Positions 10,615 to 19,410 of a stretch of DNA of 64,000 nucleotides are shown here, piece by piece. A program made the position numbers and the translations under genes. The stretch is from Candidatus Sulfotelmatobacter sp. (GTDB lineage: Bacteria; Acidobacteriota; Terriglobia; Terriglobales; Acidobacteriaceae): positions 62,001 to 126,000 of the forward strand of contig JADGNQ010000003.1 in the NCBI GenBank assembly GCA_017883385.1, read 5' to 3'. Each line of letters opens with the position of its first letter. The stretch's first letter is position 1. The notes under the pieces were generated by a model. That model saw nothing but the letters and a program-made list of their open reading frames with translations. It did not search any database and had not been told where the DNA came from.

Positions 10615-11463
10615 ATGAAGGTAACTGGATTCATCAGCACGGCAGCTCTGTCTTTGCTTCTCGGAATTGCCGCTCCTGCTTATGCACAGCACGAGCAGCA
10701 GGACCAAAAGCAAGAGCATCCCGCACAGCAACAGAACAAGCACGAACAAGCCAAACCCGAACAGCAGCATGCCCAGCAACAGCAGAAGCAGGAACAAAAC
10801 AAGCAGACCCAGCAGCATGCTCAGCAACAGCAGAAGCAGGAACAGAACAAGCAGACCCAGCAGCATGCTCAGCAACAGCAGAAGCAAGATCAGAATCGGC
10901 AGACACAGCAGCATGCTCAGCAGCAGCAAAAACAGGATCAAAACAAGCAGACCCAGCAGCATGCTCAGCAACAGCAGAAGCAGGACCAGAATCGGCAGAC
11001 CCAGCAGCATGCTCAGCAGCAGCAAAAACAGGATCAGAACCGGCAGACCCAGCAGCATGCTCAGCAGCGGAACAGTCAACAACCGCATCGCACGCAGGAG
11101 CAGCAGCGCGTCCAACACACCGCATGGCAAAGTCATCGCTCACAACGTTGGGAGTCCGACCACCGCACTTGGCAACAACGAGGCGGCTACAACGGCTACC
11201 GCATCCCTGACGACCGTTTCCGTGGATACTTTGGATCGGACCATGGATTCCGAATCTACGGCCTTCCCTTCTTGGTTGTTGGCGGGCACCCACGCTTCCG
11301 ATATGACGGCTATTGGATCAGCCTCGTGGACCCATGGCCCGAATACTGGGGAAATGACTGGTACGACAACGACGACGTTTATGTCACATACGTCGATAAC
11401 GGCTACTACCTGTACAACCGCAGATATCCCAACGTGGGAATTGCGATCAGCATCTCGATGTAG
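10615..11463 (+). CDS. Secreted Gln/His-rich repeat protein
   Basis: A 282-residue exported protein. The ATG at 10615 is preceded by GGAGG at 10602 and starts a signal peptide that ends AAPAYAQ. Residues 25-155 are almost entirely Q, H, K, N and E, and contain six in-frame 16-residue repeats (consensus TQQHAQQQQKQDQNKQ). The C-terminal 100 residues form a compact aromatic domain (YWISLVDPWPEYWGNDWY, GYYLYNRRYPN) that I have seen in acidobacterial hypothetical proteins. The polar linker suggests an extended, perhaps metal- or water-binding, envelope protein. Function unknown. Confidence 0.8.
   Translation: MKVTGFISTAALSLLLGIAAPAYAQHEQQDQKQEHPAQQQNKHEQAKPEQQHAQQQQKQEQNKQTQQHAQQQQKQEQNKQTQQHAQQQQKQDQNRQTQQHAQQQQKQDQNKQTQQHAQQQQKQDQNRQTQQHAQQQQKQDQNRQTQQHAQQRNSQQPHRTQEQQRVQHTAWQSHRSQRWESDHRTWQQRGGYNGYRIPDDRFRGYFGSDHGFRIYGLPFLVVGGHPRFRYDGYWISLVDPWPEYWGNDWYDNDDVYVTYVDNGYYLYNRRYPNVGIAISISM
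10759..11046 (+). repeat. Six tandem 48-bp units in the Q-rich gene
   Basis: Six consecutive 48-bp units (16 codons each) encode residues 49-144, and a partial seventh follows. Units differ at a few positions (QEQNK, QDQNR, QDQNK). The array is in frame, so copy-number changes would keep the protein readable. Confidence 0.9.
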
Positions 11464-11472
11464 TCGCACACC

Positions 11473-11500
11473 CGGTGCAGCCTGGGGAGAGGCTGCACCG
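11473..11500 (+). terminator. Hairpin, candidate terminator
   Basis: Perfect 11-bp stem (CGGTGCAGCCT with AGGCTGCACCG) and a 6-base loop, starting 10 bases after the stop of the Q-rich gene. No T-run follows, so it may act as an attenuating or RNA-protecting hairpin. Confidence 0.5.
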
Positions 11501-11649
11501 ATCGTCAATACCTGCCAAGCGGGGTCGGATTTGAACCACTACGACGGCGCTTTCGATAGGCATCGCTCGGCAACATTGGCCGGTTGGAGGATGAAACGAA
11601 GTCGATCAATACCAACCGACAAAGACCCACGGAGGCCCTGGGGACCAAC

Positions 11650-12363
11650 ATGAAGATGCGCAAACCGATGCTTTTGTTCTTGGCCATCGCGTGCCTCGCG
11701 GCTCTGCCAGCGCCGGCAAAGGCGCAGGGAGTGGCTCATTCGAGCGATTCCTCGGACACAGCTGCAGTCACAGTTCCAGCGCACGCGGATCTGACATACA
11801 TTCGTCCCACGGACAAGACGAGGCTCCGCAACTACGTCTTCGACGCGTTTGGACCGTATCCAATTGTTGGCGCTGCGCTCGCGGCTGGAATTAACCAAGC
11901 CGATAATACCCCGCCGGAGTGGCGGCAAGGCGCTGCCGGTTACGGCAAGCGTTTTGGGTCCGACTTCGGTATCGCTGCCGTAACCATAACGACGCGCTAT
12001 GCACTCGCGCGGGCTTTCAGGGAAGATACCTTGTATTACCGCTGTGAGTGTAAGGGCGTGTTTCCGCGATTGCGCCATGCCGTGATTTCAACCTTCACAG
12101 GACGTCGCGGCGACGATGGCCATCGCGTCTTCTCTTTTTCCGCTCTCGTCGCGCCGTACGCCGGCACCATGACGGCGGTCTATGGATGGTATCCAGAACG
12201 TTACACCGCCAAAGACGGCTTCCGAATGGGCAACTACAGCCTGCTGGGGTATGTGGGCGGCAACGTTGCCCTGGAATTCCTGTATAGCGGACCACACTCG
12301 TTGCTTTCGCGCATGCACCTCAACAATGGACACGGAGCGCCAGCTCAGGGTTCAAATCCGTGA
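11650..12363 (+). CDS. Secreted protein of unknown function, first gene of the mla-type operon
   Basis: A 237-residue exported protein with a signal peptide from the ATG at 11650 (MKMRKPMLLFLAIACLAALPAPAKAQG). The mature part has Gly/Ala-rich segments that may be membrane-associated (YPIVGAALAAGINQADNTPPEW, YGKRFGSDFGIAAV) and the phrase YRCECKGVFPRLRHAVISTF. This type is common as a hypothetical protein in Acidobacteria. Its stop overlaps the GTG start of the MlaE-type permease by four bases, so it is probably co-translated with the lipid transport genes. A role in the same envelope pathway is inferred only from that linkage. Confidence 0.75.
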   Translation: MKMRKPMLLFLAIACLAALPAPAKAQGVAHSSDSSDTAAVTVPAHADLTYIRPTDKTRLRNYVFDAFGPYPIVGAALAAGINQADNTPPEWRQGAAGYGKRFGSDFGIAAVTITTRYALARAFREDTLYYRCECKGVFPRLRHAVISTFTGRRGDDGHRVFSFSALVAPYAGTMTAVYGWYPERYTAKDGFRMGNYSLLGYVGGNVALEFLYSGPHSLLSRMHLNNGHGAPAQGSNP

Positions 12364-13208
12364 TCGAGGGGAATTCAAGTGCGGTCGGAGCCCTGCGCTC
12401 TCCCACTGGGCAACCGCTCTCACTCACGTCTCCCGCAGTGAATCCCTCCAAGGGCCTGATCAACGAGTTCCTCGAATGGTTCGGCGATCTGGCCACATTC
12501 TTCGGGCAGGTTGTGCGAGCCGCGGTGACGCCACCATTTGAATTCCGCGAACTACTTCGGCAACTCGACGAGATCGGGTCAAAGTCCCTGCCACTAGTCG
12601 CTTTGGCCGGAGCCGCAACCGGCGTTGTGCTCTCGCTGGAAGCCCGCTACAGCCTGACTCGATTTGGTGCGAAATCGCTGCTTCCTGCCGCGATCGTATT
12701 CTCGGTCATTCACGAGACCGGCCCTATCATCACCGGTCTGGTAGTGAGTGGTCGAGTGGGAGCTGGCATTGGCGCGGAACTCGCGTCGATGAAAGTGACC
12801 GAGCAGATCGATGCTATCGAGGCGTCCGCCGTAAACCCTTATCGGCTGTTGGCAGCGCCCCGCATCCTGGCTTGCATCCTGATGCTGCCCTTGCTGACTC
12901 TAGCTGGCGACGCATGCGGCTTGGTGATGGGCTGGGTTGCGCAGGCACTGGTTGAGCCACTTTCGCTACATCAGTTCATCAACAGCGGTTTCAAGGGCGC
13001 CAGCTTCAACGATTTCCTGCCACCTACATTCAAGACCGCGGTGTTTGGCCTGATCATCGGACTAATCGCTTGCTTTCAGGGAATGCGGACACGCGGAGGC
13101 GCTGCCGGTGTGGGCCGCGCAGCCACGAGCTCGGTGGTCTTGTCCTCTCTGTTCGTAATCCTGGCCGATGTGGTGCTCGTGAAACTCATTCTCATATTCT
13201 TCCCGTAA
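12360..13208 (+). CDS. mlaE: MlaE-family ABC transporter permease
   Basis: The 282-residue inner-membrane permease of an MCE-type phospholipid transporter. The N-terminal cytoplasmic segment is followed by the family core (LVALAGAATGVVLSLEARYSL, GPIITGLVVSGRVGAGIGAELASMKVTEQIDAIEASAVNPYRLLAAPR) and several membrane helices. The start is GTG at 12360, overlapping the upstream stop (GTGA). The MlaF ATPase and MlaD gene follow, giving the usual E-F-D order. The direction of lipid transport cannot be told from sequence. Confidence 0.92.
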   Translation: MIEGNSSAVGALRSPTGQPLSLTSPAVNPSKGLINEFLEWFGDLATFFGQVVRAAVTPPFEFRELLRQLDEIGSKSLPLVALAGAATGVVLSLEARYSLTRFGAKSLLPAAIVFSVIHETGPIITGLVVSGRVGAGIGAELASMKVTEQIDAIEASAVNPYRLLAAPRILACILMLPLLTLAGDACGLVMGWVAQALVEPLSLHQFINSGFKGASFNDFLPPTFKTAVFGLIIGLIACFQGMRTRGGAAGVGRAATSSVVLSSLFVILADVVLVKLILIFFP

Positions 13209-13232
13209 TTGACCAACAGCTGGCGAACAAGT

Positions 13233-14021
13233 ATGCACACAATCGATCAAACTGTGATGAAGGCAGAAGAAACCGAGAAAGATATCAACACGCCCGTTGT
13301 CGCCGTTGAGGACTTGCATAAGTCCTTCGGAGACCAAAAAGTCCTGAACGGGATTAGCCTGGCTGTGAGGCGCGGCGAGACCCTGGCTGTATTGGGGCGT
13401 AGTGGTACGGGCAAGAGCGTATTGCTGAGACTCGTCATCGGACTGGAGAAACCTGACTCGGGATCGGTTCGCATTCACGGGCAAGACATCGGCGGCCTCG
13501 CTCTCGACCAACTCGGTGAAATCAGGAAGAAAATGGGGTTCTTGTTTCAGCACGCCGCGCTTTACGATTCCCTGACCGTCGAACAAAACGTAGCCTTTCC
13601 GCTGCAGCATCACAAAAAAGAGATGTCGAAGTCTGAGCAGCGAGACCGGGTCAAGGAACTACTCGCGGAAGTGGGCATGGAAGGCAACATCGCCAAGATG
13701 CCGTCGGACATCTCGGGTGGCATGCAGAAGCGGGTGGGGCTGGCACGTGCACTGGCTCTGGAGCCGGATATTCTGCTGCTCGACGAGCCTACCGCCGGTC
13801 TCGACCCGATCAGTGCAGCGGAGATCGACGATTTGGTTCTCAAGCTCCAGCAGGAACATCACATGGCATCCATCGTAGTGACTCACGATCTGCACAGCGC
13901 AAAGACGATTGCAGACCGTCTGGCCTTGCTCAATGAGGGTAGAGTGGTAATCGAAGGCGACTTTGAAGAGCTTCAGAAGAGTCACATTGAGTTTGTCAAC
14001 GAATTCTTAAAGCATTCGTAG
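13233..14021 (+). CDS. mlaF: MlaF-family ABC transporter ATPase
   Basis: ATPase of the MCE lipid transporter, about 262 residues from the ATG at 13233. It has Walker A (GRSGTGKS), Q-loop (FLFQHAALYDSLTVEQNVAFPL), signature (SGGMQKRVGLARALA), Walker B (ILLLDEPTAGLDP) and the H-loop (VVTHD). The frame also opens at TTG 13209, and an ATG at 13257 is possible. None has a strong ribosome site, so the first ATG was chosen. It lies just after mlaE and 8 bases before mlaD. Confidence 0.92.
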   Translation: MHTIDQTVMKAEETEKDINTPVVAVEDLHKSFGDQKVLNGISLAVRRGETLAVLGRSGTGKSVLLRLVIGLEKPDSGSVRIHGQDIGGLALDQLGEIRKKMGFLFQHAALYDSLTVEQNVAFPLQHHKKEMSKSEQRDRVKELLAEVGMEGNIAKMPSDISGGMQKRVGLARALALEPDILLLDEPTAGLDPISAAEIDDLVLKLQQEHHMASIVVTHDLHSAKTIADRLALLNEGRVVIEGDFEELQKSHIEFVNEFLKHS

Positions 14022-14029
14022 GAGGACAC

Positions 14030-15217
14030 ATGTCGAGAGCGGCGCGGTTGGGGGCTTTCATCGTTGCAACGCTGGCAATTCTGGTAGTCGGTGTCTTCAT
14101 CATCGGGGGCAAGCAGTACCTTTTCAGCTCGACGTATCAATTGAGAGCGCAATTCGACAACGTGGCCGGCTTGGACGCTGGTGGAGATGTGCGAGTGGGC
14201 GGAGTTCACAGTGGAACTGTGCGGAACATCGTGCTGCCCCACAAACCGGGCGAAAAAGTTACAGTAGTCGTCGATCTCGGCAAATCGACACACGAGATCA
14301 TCAAGCAAGACTCCATAGCCACGATCGAAACTGAGGGGCTATTGGGCAACCAGTATCTGGCGATTTCGTTTGGATCGGCAGGGTCAGGCGACGTGCGGAA
14401 TGGCGACATCATCGCCAGCCAGCCACCCCTGGAGATGGCAGATCTGCTCCAAAAGACAAGCGGCATTTTGGATAGCAGCCAGCAAGCCATACAAAACGCA
14501 ACTCGGGCGACGGCGAATCTGGATTCGATCAGCGCCAAGATCGACGGAGGTCACGGAACCGCAGGAGCGCTGGTCAACGACAAGGCGCTCTACAGCAACC
14601 TCGAACAAACCACGGGCGCCATGCGTGACACGGTGGTCCAAGCGCAAGCCGGGGTGGCCGACTTTCAGGAGAATATGGAAGCTATGAAGCACAATTTCTT
14701 CCTGCGCGGATATTTCAAGAGTCGCGGCTACGAAAACTCCGCGGAGTTGGCAAAGAATGAGATTGAACGGCTACCACAAGGCGTGCCGACGAAAGAGTTT
14801 ACCTATTCCTCGAAACAGCTTTTCGATAAGCAAGATTCGGCCAAGCTGAAGAATCAGAAGTCTCTGACCGCAGGCGGAGAGTTCCTGGCCAATAACCAGT
14901 TCGGCTTTGCCGTGGTCGTGGTGTCGGCTGGCATGGAAGGCGACACCCAAAAAGACTTGGTACTAACGGAGGCTCGGGCCTTGGTTGTGCGCGAGTATCT
15001 GGTAGAGAACTTCGGATTTGATGACAGTCAGCTTAAAACCCTAGGAATGGGCAAGCAGACAGACACGAATTCGGATGCCGACTGGGGTTCGGTGCGAATC
15101 TTCATCTACCCGGCTGGGACAGAGATTCCGCCTAACAAGCAGGCGGGTATTTCATCCAAAACAACCTCGGCCCAACCGACTCAGGCTTTAACGGCCGCAA
15201 CACCGTCACCACAATAG
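14030..15217 (+). CDS. mlaD: MCE (MlaD) protein fused to an OmpA-like domain
   Basis: The 395-residue substrate-binding part of the lipid transporter. The ATG follows AGGAGG, which overlaps the mlaF stop. An N-terminal anchor helix (8-26) is followed by one MCE domain (about 35-115, FDNVAGLDAGGDVRVGGVHSG, GLLGNQYLAISFG). A helical linker comes next (135-250), then an OmpA-like domain (about 258-361, FAVVVVSAGMEGDTQKDLVL, ARALVVREYLVENF, LKTLGMGK). OmpA-like domains commonly bind peptidoglycan, so the MCE ring may be tethered to the cell wall. This fusion is not part of E. coli MlaD. The tail is Thr/Pro/Gln-rich. Confidence 0.88.
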   Translation: MSRAARLGAFIVATLAILVVGVFIIGGKQYLFSSTYQLRAQFDNVAGLDAGGDVRVGGVHSGTVRNIVLPHKPGEKVTVVVDLGKSTHEIIKQDSIATIETEGLLGNQYLAISFGSAGSGDVRNGDIIASQPPLEMADLLQKTSGILDSSQQAIQNATRATANLDSISAKIDGGHGTAGALVNDKALYSNLEQTTGAMRDTVVQAQAGVADFQENMEAMKHNFFLRGYFKSRGYENSAELAKNEIERLPQGVPTKEFTYSSKQLFDKQDSAKLKNQKSLTAGGEFLANNQFGFAVVVVSAGMEGDTQKDLVLTEARALVVREYLVENFGFDDSQLKTLGMGKQTDTNSDADWGSVRIFIYPAGTEIPPNKQAGISSKTTSAQPTQALTAATPSPQ

Positions 15218-15263
15218 CCGCGCCGTGGCGGATGCCAGTTAAGTTATTTCACAACCTGAAACT

Positions 15264-16025
15264 CTAGTCGTGCAGAACTATATTGAGCAGCGAGTTGTGG
15301 ACCTGCAAACCTCCGTTGTAGTGAATAAAGCCCAATTTCCTGAACCGGTTCATGAAGAAGCTAACCCGCGAGCGGGTTGTGCCGATCATCTCGGCCAGGG
15401 TTTCCTGACTGATTTTGGGGACGACGGTTTCCGGAATACCCTCCTTACCGAAATGAGCAAGCAAGAGCAGAATACGAGCCAGCCTCTTTTCGCTGGAATT
15501 GAAAAGCTGGTCAACCAGATCTTCTTCGTAACGAATGTTCCGCGCTAACAAGTAAGCCACGAACAGGTCGGAAAATTCGTGTTCCCGATGCAGCGCTTCC
15601 ATCATGGCTTTCTTGTCGATTCGTAGAACAGCGCAACCCGTGATCGCGGTTGCTGCCGACATGCGTAGGAGCTGACCGGCAAGACTACCTTCTCCGAAAA
15701 ACTCTCCGTCACTCACAATGCCGATCGTTGCTTCCTTGCCGGCCTTCGAGACTACGGTGAGTCTTACTTTGCCCGTCTGGATATAGAAAACCTCATCTGC
15801 GGTGTCCCCTTGCGCAAAGATTTTCTGTTTCTTCTGGAACAGTACAGTTTGTCTGCCCTCGCCGATGGTCGCGAGAAATGTGTGGGGATCGAAATCACGC
15901 TTCGTCTTTGCTAATAGACTTGGCCCGATCGCATTACGCGTGGTCTGGGCGGTCGGATCGATTGACGTTGGGCGGGCGATTCTCCTTGCAACTGGAGAAC
16001 CGTTGGATTGGCGAGCAGGAGTCAT
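15264..16025 (-). CDS. Crp/Fnr-family transcription regulator
   Basis: A 253-residue regulator. The cyclic-nucleotide-binding-like domain is at about 45-165 (FAQGDTADEVFYIQTGKVRLTVV, GDGEFFGEG-type loop seen as SDGEFFGEGSLAG). The C-terminal winged helix-turn-helix is at about 185-245 (ISQETLAEMIGTTRSRVSFF, MNRFRKLGFIHYNGG). There is no Cys cluster for an iron-sulphur centre, so it is not a classical Fnr. The start is the ATG at 16025, after GGAGGT. The 72 extra in-frame codons upstream look noncoding. It reads toward the mla operon and away from the peptidoglycan-binding gene. A decayed copy of its 3' end lies near 22.5 kb. Confidence 0.9.
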   Translation of the reverse strand: MTPARQSNGSPVARRIARPTSIDPTAQTTRNAIGPSLLAKTKRDFDPHTFLATIGEGRQTVLFQKKQKIFAQGDTADEVFYIQTGKVRLTVVSKAGKEATIGIVSDGEFFGEGSLAGQLLRMSAATAITGCAVLRIDKKAMMEALHREHEFSDLFVAYLLARNIRYEEDLVDQLFNSSEKRLARILLLLAHFGKEGIPETVVPKISQETLAEMIGTTRSRVSFFMNRFRKLGFIHYNGGLQVHNSLLNIVLHD

Positions 16026-16252
16026 AGACACCTCCTTACTGCGCAAACAACGACGGCTATATTTTACCGCTTCCCAGGGCAGTGAATATCCAAAAAGCGC
16101 TGCCCGAATTGCATTTTTCTGAATGGCTCCAAATGACGCAAAGCCCGGATTGAGGAGACGTTGTGTCCGGAGCCTCAAGAACATGAGCCGTTCTGCACAG
16201 TATTGCCAGAACAGTTGAGCGAATCTATTGGCATGCAAACCGAGGAGAAGGA

Positions 16253-16753
16253 ATGTTGTTAGCCAGCAAGACAGCTTGGGCTGGGATCGTCTTCATATTG
16301 GTGACAACAGGGATCTCTGGACCACCCCCAGCGATGCTCGCCCTGGGGCACACCCTTAGCAAGGAAGTGCCCGCGATTGGGCATGGGAACAATATCAAGG
16401 AGATGCAGCAAAATCTTCGTGACATGGGGCACTACCGAGGCGACATCGATGGCGTCTTTGGACTGCGAACCCGTGCCAGTATTCGCGGATTTCAGAAGGC
16501 TGAGAATCTGCCGGCCACAGGTCAGCTTGACGCCCGGACCGCCGGCAAACTCGGAGTCACGCCAGAGGGTCAAGGCAAGACTGGCTACGAGGCTATTCAA
16601 GACAAACCTTCGGCAGGCATTCAATGGGCTAAAGGCTCGCGGCGAATAAGCAAAACCCGGCGAAAGGCAGTAAGGACGGTTGCCGATCCTGAAAGCAGCC
16701 GAGAAGGCCACGAGGAGACCCCTCCAGCGGGGAACGAAAAACACGATCAGTAG
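16253..16753 (+). CDS. Exported peptidoglycan-binding domain protein
   Basis: A 166-residue protein with an N-terminal export or anchor segment and a PG_binding_1 domain at about 45-105 (NNIKEMQQNLRDMGHYRGDIDGVFG, TRASIRGFQKAENLPATGQLD). The C-terminal 60 residues are basic then acidic and look disordered. GAGAAGGA precedes the ATG. No catalytic domain is present, so it is probably a wall-associated structural or stress protein. Confidence 0.8.
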   Translation: MLLASKTAWAGIVFILVTTGISGPPPAMLALGHTLSKEVPAIGHGNNIKEMQQNLRDMGHYRGDIDGVFGLRTRASIRGFQKAENLPATGQLDARTAGKLGVTPEGQGKTGYEAIQDKPSAGIQWAKGSRRISKTRRKAVRTVADPESSREGHEETPPAGNEKHDQ

Positions 16754-16912
16754 TTCCCCTGTGAGCATTATTGCTCAGACCTCTTGAATCCTGATTTGTT
16801 ACGGTCGGAATTGACCTGATGCGCCGGAATGTTCACCTGGTTCCTTGTGCGAATGGACATGCAGCACGAAGCCCGGAGAGGCGGCGCAGAGGAACAGAAA
16901 TGAGGCTGTCCC

Positions 16913-17638
16913 ATGAAAAAGGTAATTTTCGTACTCGCGATGTTGAGTCTCGGCACGCTGTGCTGGGCAGGGTCGGCGCGCGAAGATGCTACCGACCGAC
17001 TGGATAGCGCCACCACGGTGTTACACGAAATTATGGGGATGCCTGACAAGGGGATCCCGGAAGAAGTGTTAGAACATGCAAAGTGCGTAGCCGTTATTCC
17101 GCACATGGTCAAGGGTGGCTTTGTCTTCGGAGCTAAAGGCGGCAAAGGCGTCGCCACCTGTCGCACGGCGGCTGGTTGGAGTGCTCCAGCATTCATCACC
17201 ATTTCGGGTGGAAGCTGGGGGCTGCAGATCGGTGTAGAAGCTGTGGACGTGGTACTGATCATCCAGAATGACAAAGGGATGCAAAGACTGCTCTCGAGTA
17301 ATTTCCACGTTGGAGCGGATGCATCGGCCGCAGCGGGTCCAGTCGGACGGCATGCCGAGGCCGGTACGGATTGGAAGATGGATATCGAAATCCTGACCTA
17401 TTCCCGCGCCAAGGGTGTGTTCGCTGGACTCACCTTGGAAGGTGCATCGATCCGACAGGACAATGATTCGAGGCGCGCGATTTACGGACGCGCGGTCACC
17501 ACTCGGGCTTTGCTGTTGGGCAAAGTGCCGGCCCCTGCCGTAGCCCAGTCGTTCCTTGCGGAAGTTCACGGCGCAAAAGCTCAAGCCGTAGCCGAAGGAA
17601 AAGCTGAAGAGAAAGCCAAAGAGAAGGATCAGAAGTAG
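16913..17638 (+). CDS. Exported SYLF (Ysc84-like) lipid-binding protein
   Basis: A 241-residue protein with a signal peptide (MKKVIFVLAMLSLGTLCWAG) and a SYLF domain over most of the chain (GIPEEVLEHAKCVAVIPHMV, GGFVFGAKGGKGVATCR, ITISGGSWGLQIGVEAVDVV, KGVFAGLTLEGASIRQDND). Known SYLF proteins bind phosphoinositide-type or other lipids. Here it is periplasmic by its signal peptide. The tail is rich in Ala, Lys and Glu (AEGKAEEKAKEKDQK). It fits the envelope-stress theme of its neighbours. Confidence 0.88.
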   Translation: MKKVIFVLAMLSLGTLCWAGSAREDATDRLDSATTVLHEIMGMPDKGIPEEVLEHAKCVAVIPHMVKGGFVFGAKGGKGVATCRTAAGWSAPAFITISGGSWGLQIGVEAVDVVLIIQNDKGMQRLLSSNFHVGADASAAAGPVGRHAEAGTDWKMDIEILTYSRAKGVFAGLTLEGASIRQDNDSRRAIYGRAVTTRALLLGKVPAPAVAQSFLAEVHGAKAQAVAEGKAEEKAKEKDQK

Positions 17639-17815
17639 GACGTGCACGGAACTGGGCTGCCGCTGTTTGTCATTTTAGCCGACTCCATATGTTTAACTGG
17701 CGGCAAAACAGTCCCATCAATTCCTTTCTTGTTCGGTTCTCGCAAAGCAGTTCTCGCGCGAACTTGTGGATGAGACTTACATTCGGGCGCTCACAAATGA
17801 GCCCGGGAGGTTGAC

Positions 17816-17965
17816 ATGCTCTGGACAGTTCTTGTTGTTCTTCTGATCTTGTGGCTTCTAGGTTTCAGTCTCCATATCGGCGGAGGACTGATCCACTTAC
17901 TGCTAGTTGTGGCGTTGGTGGTTTTCGTTATTAACCTGCTGAGCGGACGACGAACCGCGGGTTGA
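17816..17965 (+). CDS. Small lmo0937-family membrane protein
   Basis: A 49-residue protein, MLWTVLVVLLILWLLGFSLH followed by IGGGLIHLLLVVALVVFVINLL, with two membrane segments and a basic end (GRRTAG). GGGAGG is well placed before the ATG at 17816. This matches the lmo0937 family of tiny stress-linked membrane proteins. It is followed by a strong hairpin. Confidence 0.88.
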   Translation: MLWTVLVVLLILWLLGFSLHIGGGLIHLLLVVALVVFVINLLSGRRTAG

Positions 17966-17990
17966 AGAAAAGGTTGTTACGGGGTCCCAG

Positions 17991-18019
17991 CACCGGGAGG
18001 CACCGGAAGCCTCCTGGTG
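17991..18019. terminator. Hairpin between convergent genes
   Basis: An 11-bp stem (CACCGGGAGGC with GCCTCCTGGTG, one G-T pair) and a 7-base loop, between the lmo0937-type gene and the convergent alcohol dehydrogenase gene. It could serve as a two-way terminator, although no T-run is seen. Confidence 0.5.
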
Positions 18020-18173
18020 CCTTCACCCCATCGGCTCCGCTTCCAACCGGACGTCGTTAAGAAACCCGCACTATGTCCGAGCCTCACCCCTCCGTGAGTT
18101 TGAAACGAACACCCTGACACGCCGCAAACGCGTGTCTTCCCCGTGTTCGAACAAAAGTCGGTGTCGTGCGACC

Positions 18174-19286
18174 TCATTCGACAGGGCCGTTCGTGAGAAT
18201 CACCTTGAGTGCACCCTGCTTTGCTGCATTCCCAAACGTGTCGTACGCCTTCATGATGTCGCCCATCGCAAATCGATGACTCACGAGCTTGCGCGGCTGT
18301 AGCTTGCCCGAGCGCACGACCCTCAGCAGCATAGGCGTGGTTACCGTGTCCACCAGCCGTGTGGTCACGGAAATGTTGCGATCCCACAATTTCTCCAGGT
18401 GCAGGTCCACCGGTTTGCCGTGAACGCCAACGTTCGCGATCCGTCCGCCGGCCGCGACAATGGCTTGGCAGATATCGAATGTCGCTCGAATTCCGACCGC
18501 CTCGATGGCTACGTCGACGCCGGCCCCCTCAGTTAGTTCCATCACGTGATGGGCAGCGTGCCCGTCCGTGCTATCAATTACAGTGGTTGCGCCGAATGCT
18601 TTGGCGACCGCCAGACGCTTAGCGTCCATATCGATCATGAAGATCGCCGCCGGTGAATAGAATTGTGCTGTTAGCAGAACGGCGAGCCCGACAGGCCCCG
18701 CGCCCACAACAGCAACCGTGTCCCCGGGCTTCACTTGCCCATTAAGAACGCCGCACTCAAACCCAGTTGGCAGAATGTCACTAAGCATCACGAGCGCCTC
18801 TTCGTCTCCGCCCGGCGGGAAGCGGTAGAGGCTTCCATCGGCATGTGGGATGCGCACGTACTCGGCCTGGGTTCCATCTATGGCGCAACCCAAAACCCAG
18901 CCGCCGCGGCGGCAGTGGGAATACATGCCTCGTTTGCAGAAGTCGCACTTCAAGCAGGCCGTGATACACGAAATGATAACTCTGTCTCCAACATGGAACT
19001 CCGAGACGCCCGTTCCGACTTGTTCGACGACACCAATGCCCTCGTGGCCCAGAATGCGTCCGTCGGTCACCACAGGGAGATGCCCCTTCAGAATGTTCAG
19101 ATCAGTCCCACAAATCGTGGTGGTGGTAACGCGTACGATGGCGTCGCCCGGATCCTGGATGGCAGGTCGCGGCTTGTCCTCCCATCCACGCTTGCCAGGA
19201 CCGTGATAGACCAGTGCCTTCATGATGGTGCGGTCGCTTAAAGCTGGGGCGCCCGTGATCGGCTGTTCTAGCTCAACGGTTGCCAA
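18174..19286 (-). CDS. Zinc-dependent alcohol dehydrogenase
   Basis: A 370-residue medium-chain dehydrogenase. It has the catalytic zinc ligands (CGTD, then GHEGIGVVEQVG), the four-Cys structural zinc loop (CLKCDFCKRGMYSHC) and the NAD-binding fold (VAVVGAGPVGLAVLLTAQFY, followed by IDMDAKRLAVAKAFGA, whose Asp favours NAD). The frame starts with TTG at 19286 behind GAGGA. An internal ATG at 19223 (MKALVYHGPGKRG) is a plausible alternative start without a good ribosome site. Substrate unknown. It may act on small alcohols or aldehydes in stress. Confidence 0.9.
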   Translation of the reverse strand: MATVELEQPITGAPALSDRTIMKALVYHGPGKRGWEDKPRPAIQDPGDAIVRVTTTTICGTDLNILKGHLPVVTDGRILGHEGIGVVEQVGTGVSEFHVGDRVIISCITACLKCDFCKRGMYSHCRRGGWVLGCAIDGTQAEYVRIPHADGSLYRFPPGGDEEALVMLSDILPTGFECGVLNGQVKPGDTVAVVGAGPVGLAVLLTAQFYSPAAIFMIDMDAKRLAVAKAFGATTVIDSTDGHAAHHVMELTEGAGVDVAIEAVGIRATFDICQAIVAAGGRIANVGVHGKPVDLHLEKLWDRNISVTTRLVDTVTTPMLLRVVRSGKLQPRKLVSHRFAMGDIMKAYDTFGNAAKQGALKVILTNGPVE

Positions 19287-19410
19287 AGATAGTTCCTCTT
19301 TTCCCTTTGTTCCCGGAGAATTCGACCTTACCTGTTACGCTGATGACCTTCTGAGCAAGAGTGACCACTCTCGCCTCGCCTATTGAATGTAGGCTGGGAA
19401 TGGAGGGCAT

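Noticed and set aside
10759-11046. Regular 48-bp repeats as a CRISPR array
   Set aside because: Units are directly joined with no spacers, in frame, and encode a Q-rich protein segment.
11505-11590. tRNA-like stretch with GGATTTGAACC
   Set aside because: The T-arm-like word is present, but no matching arms, anticodon stem or acceptor stem could be built on either strand.
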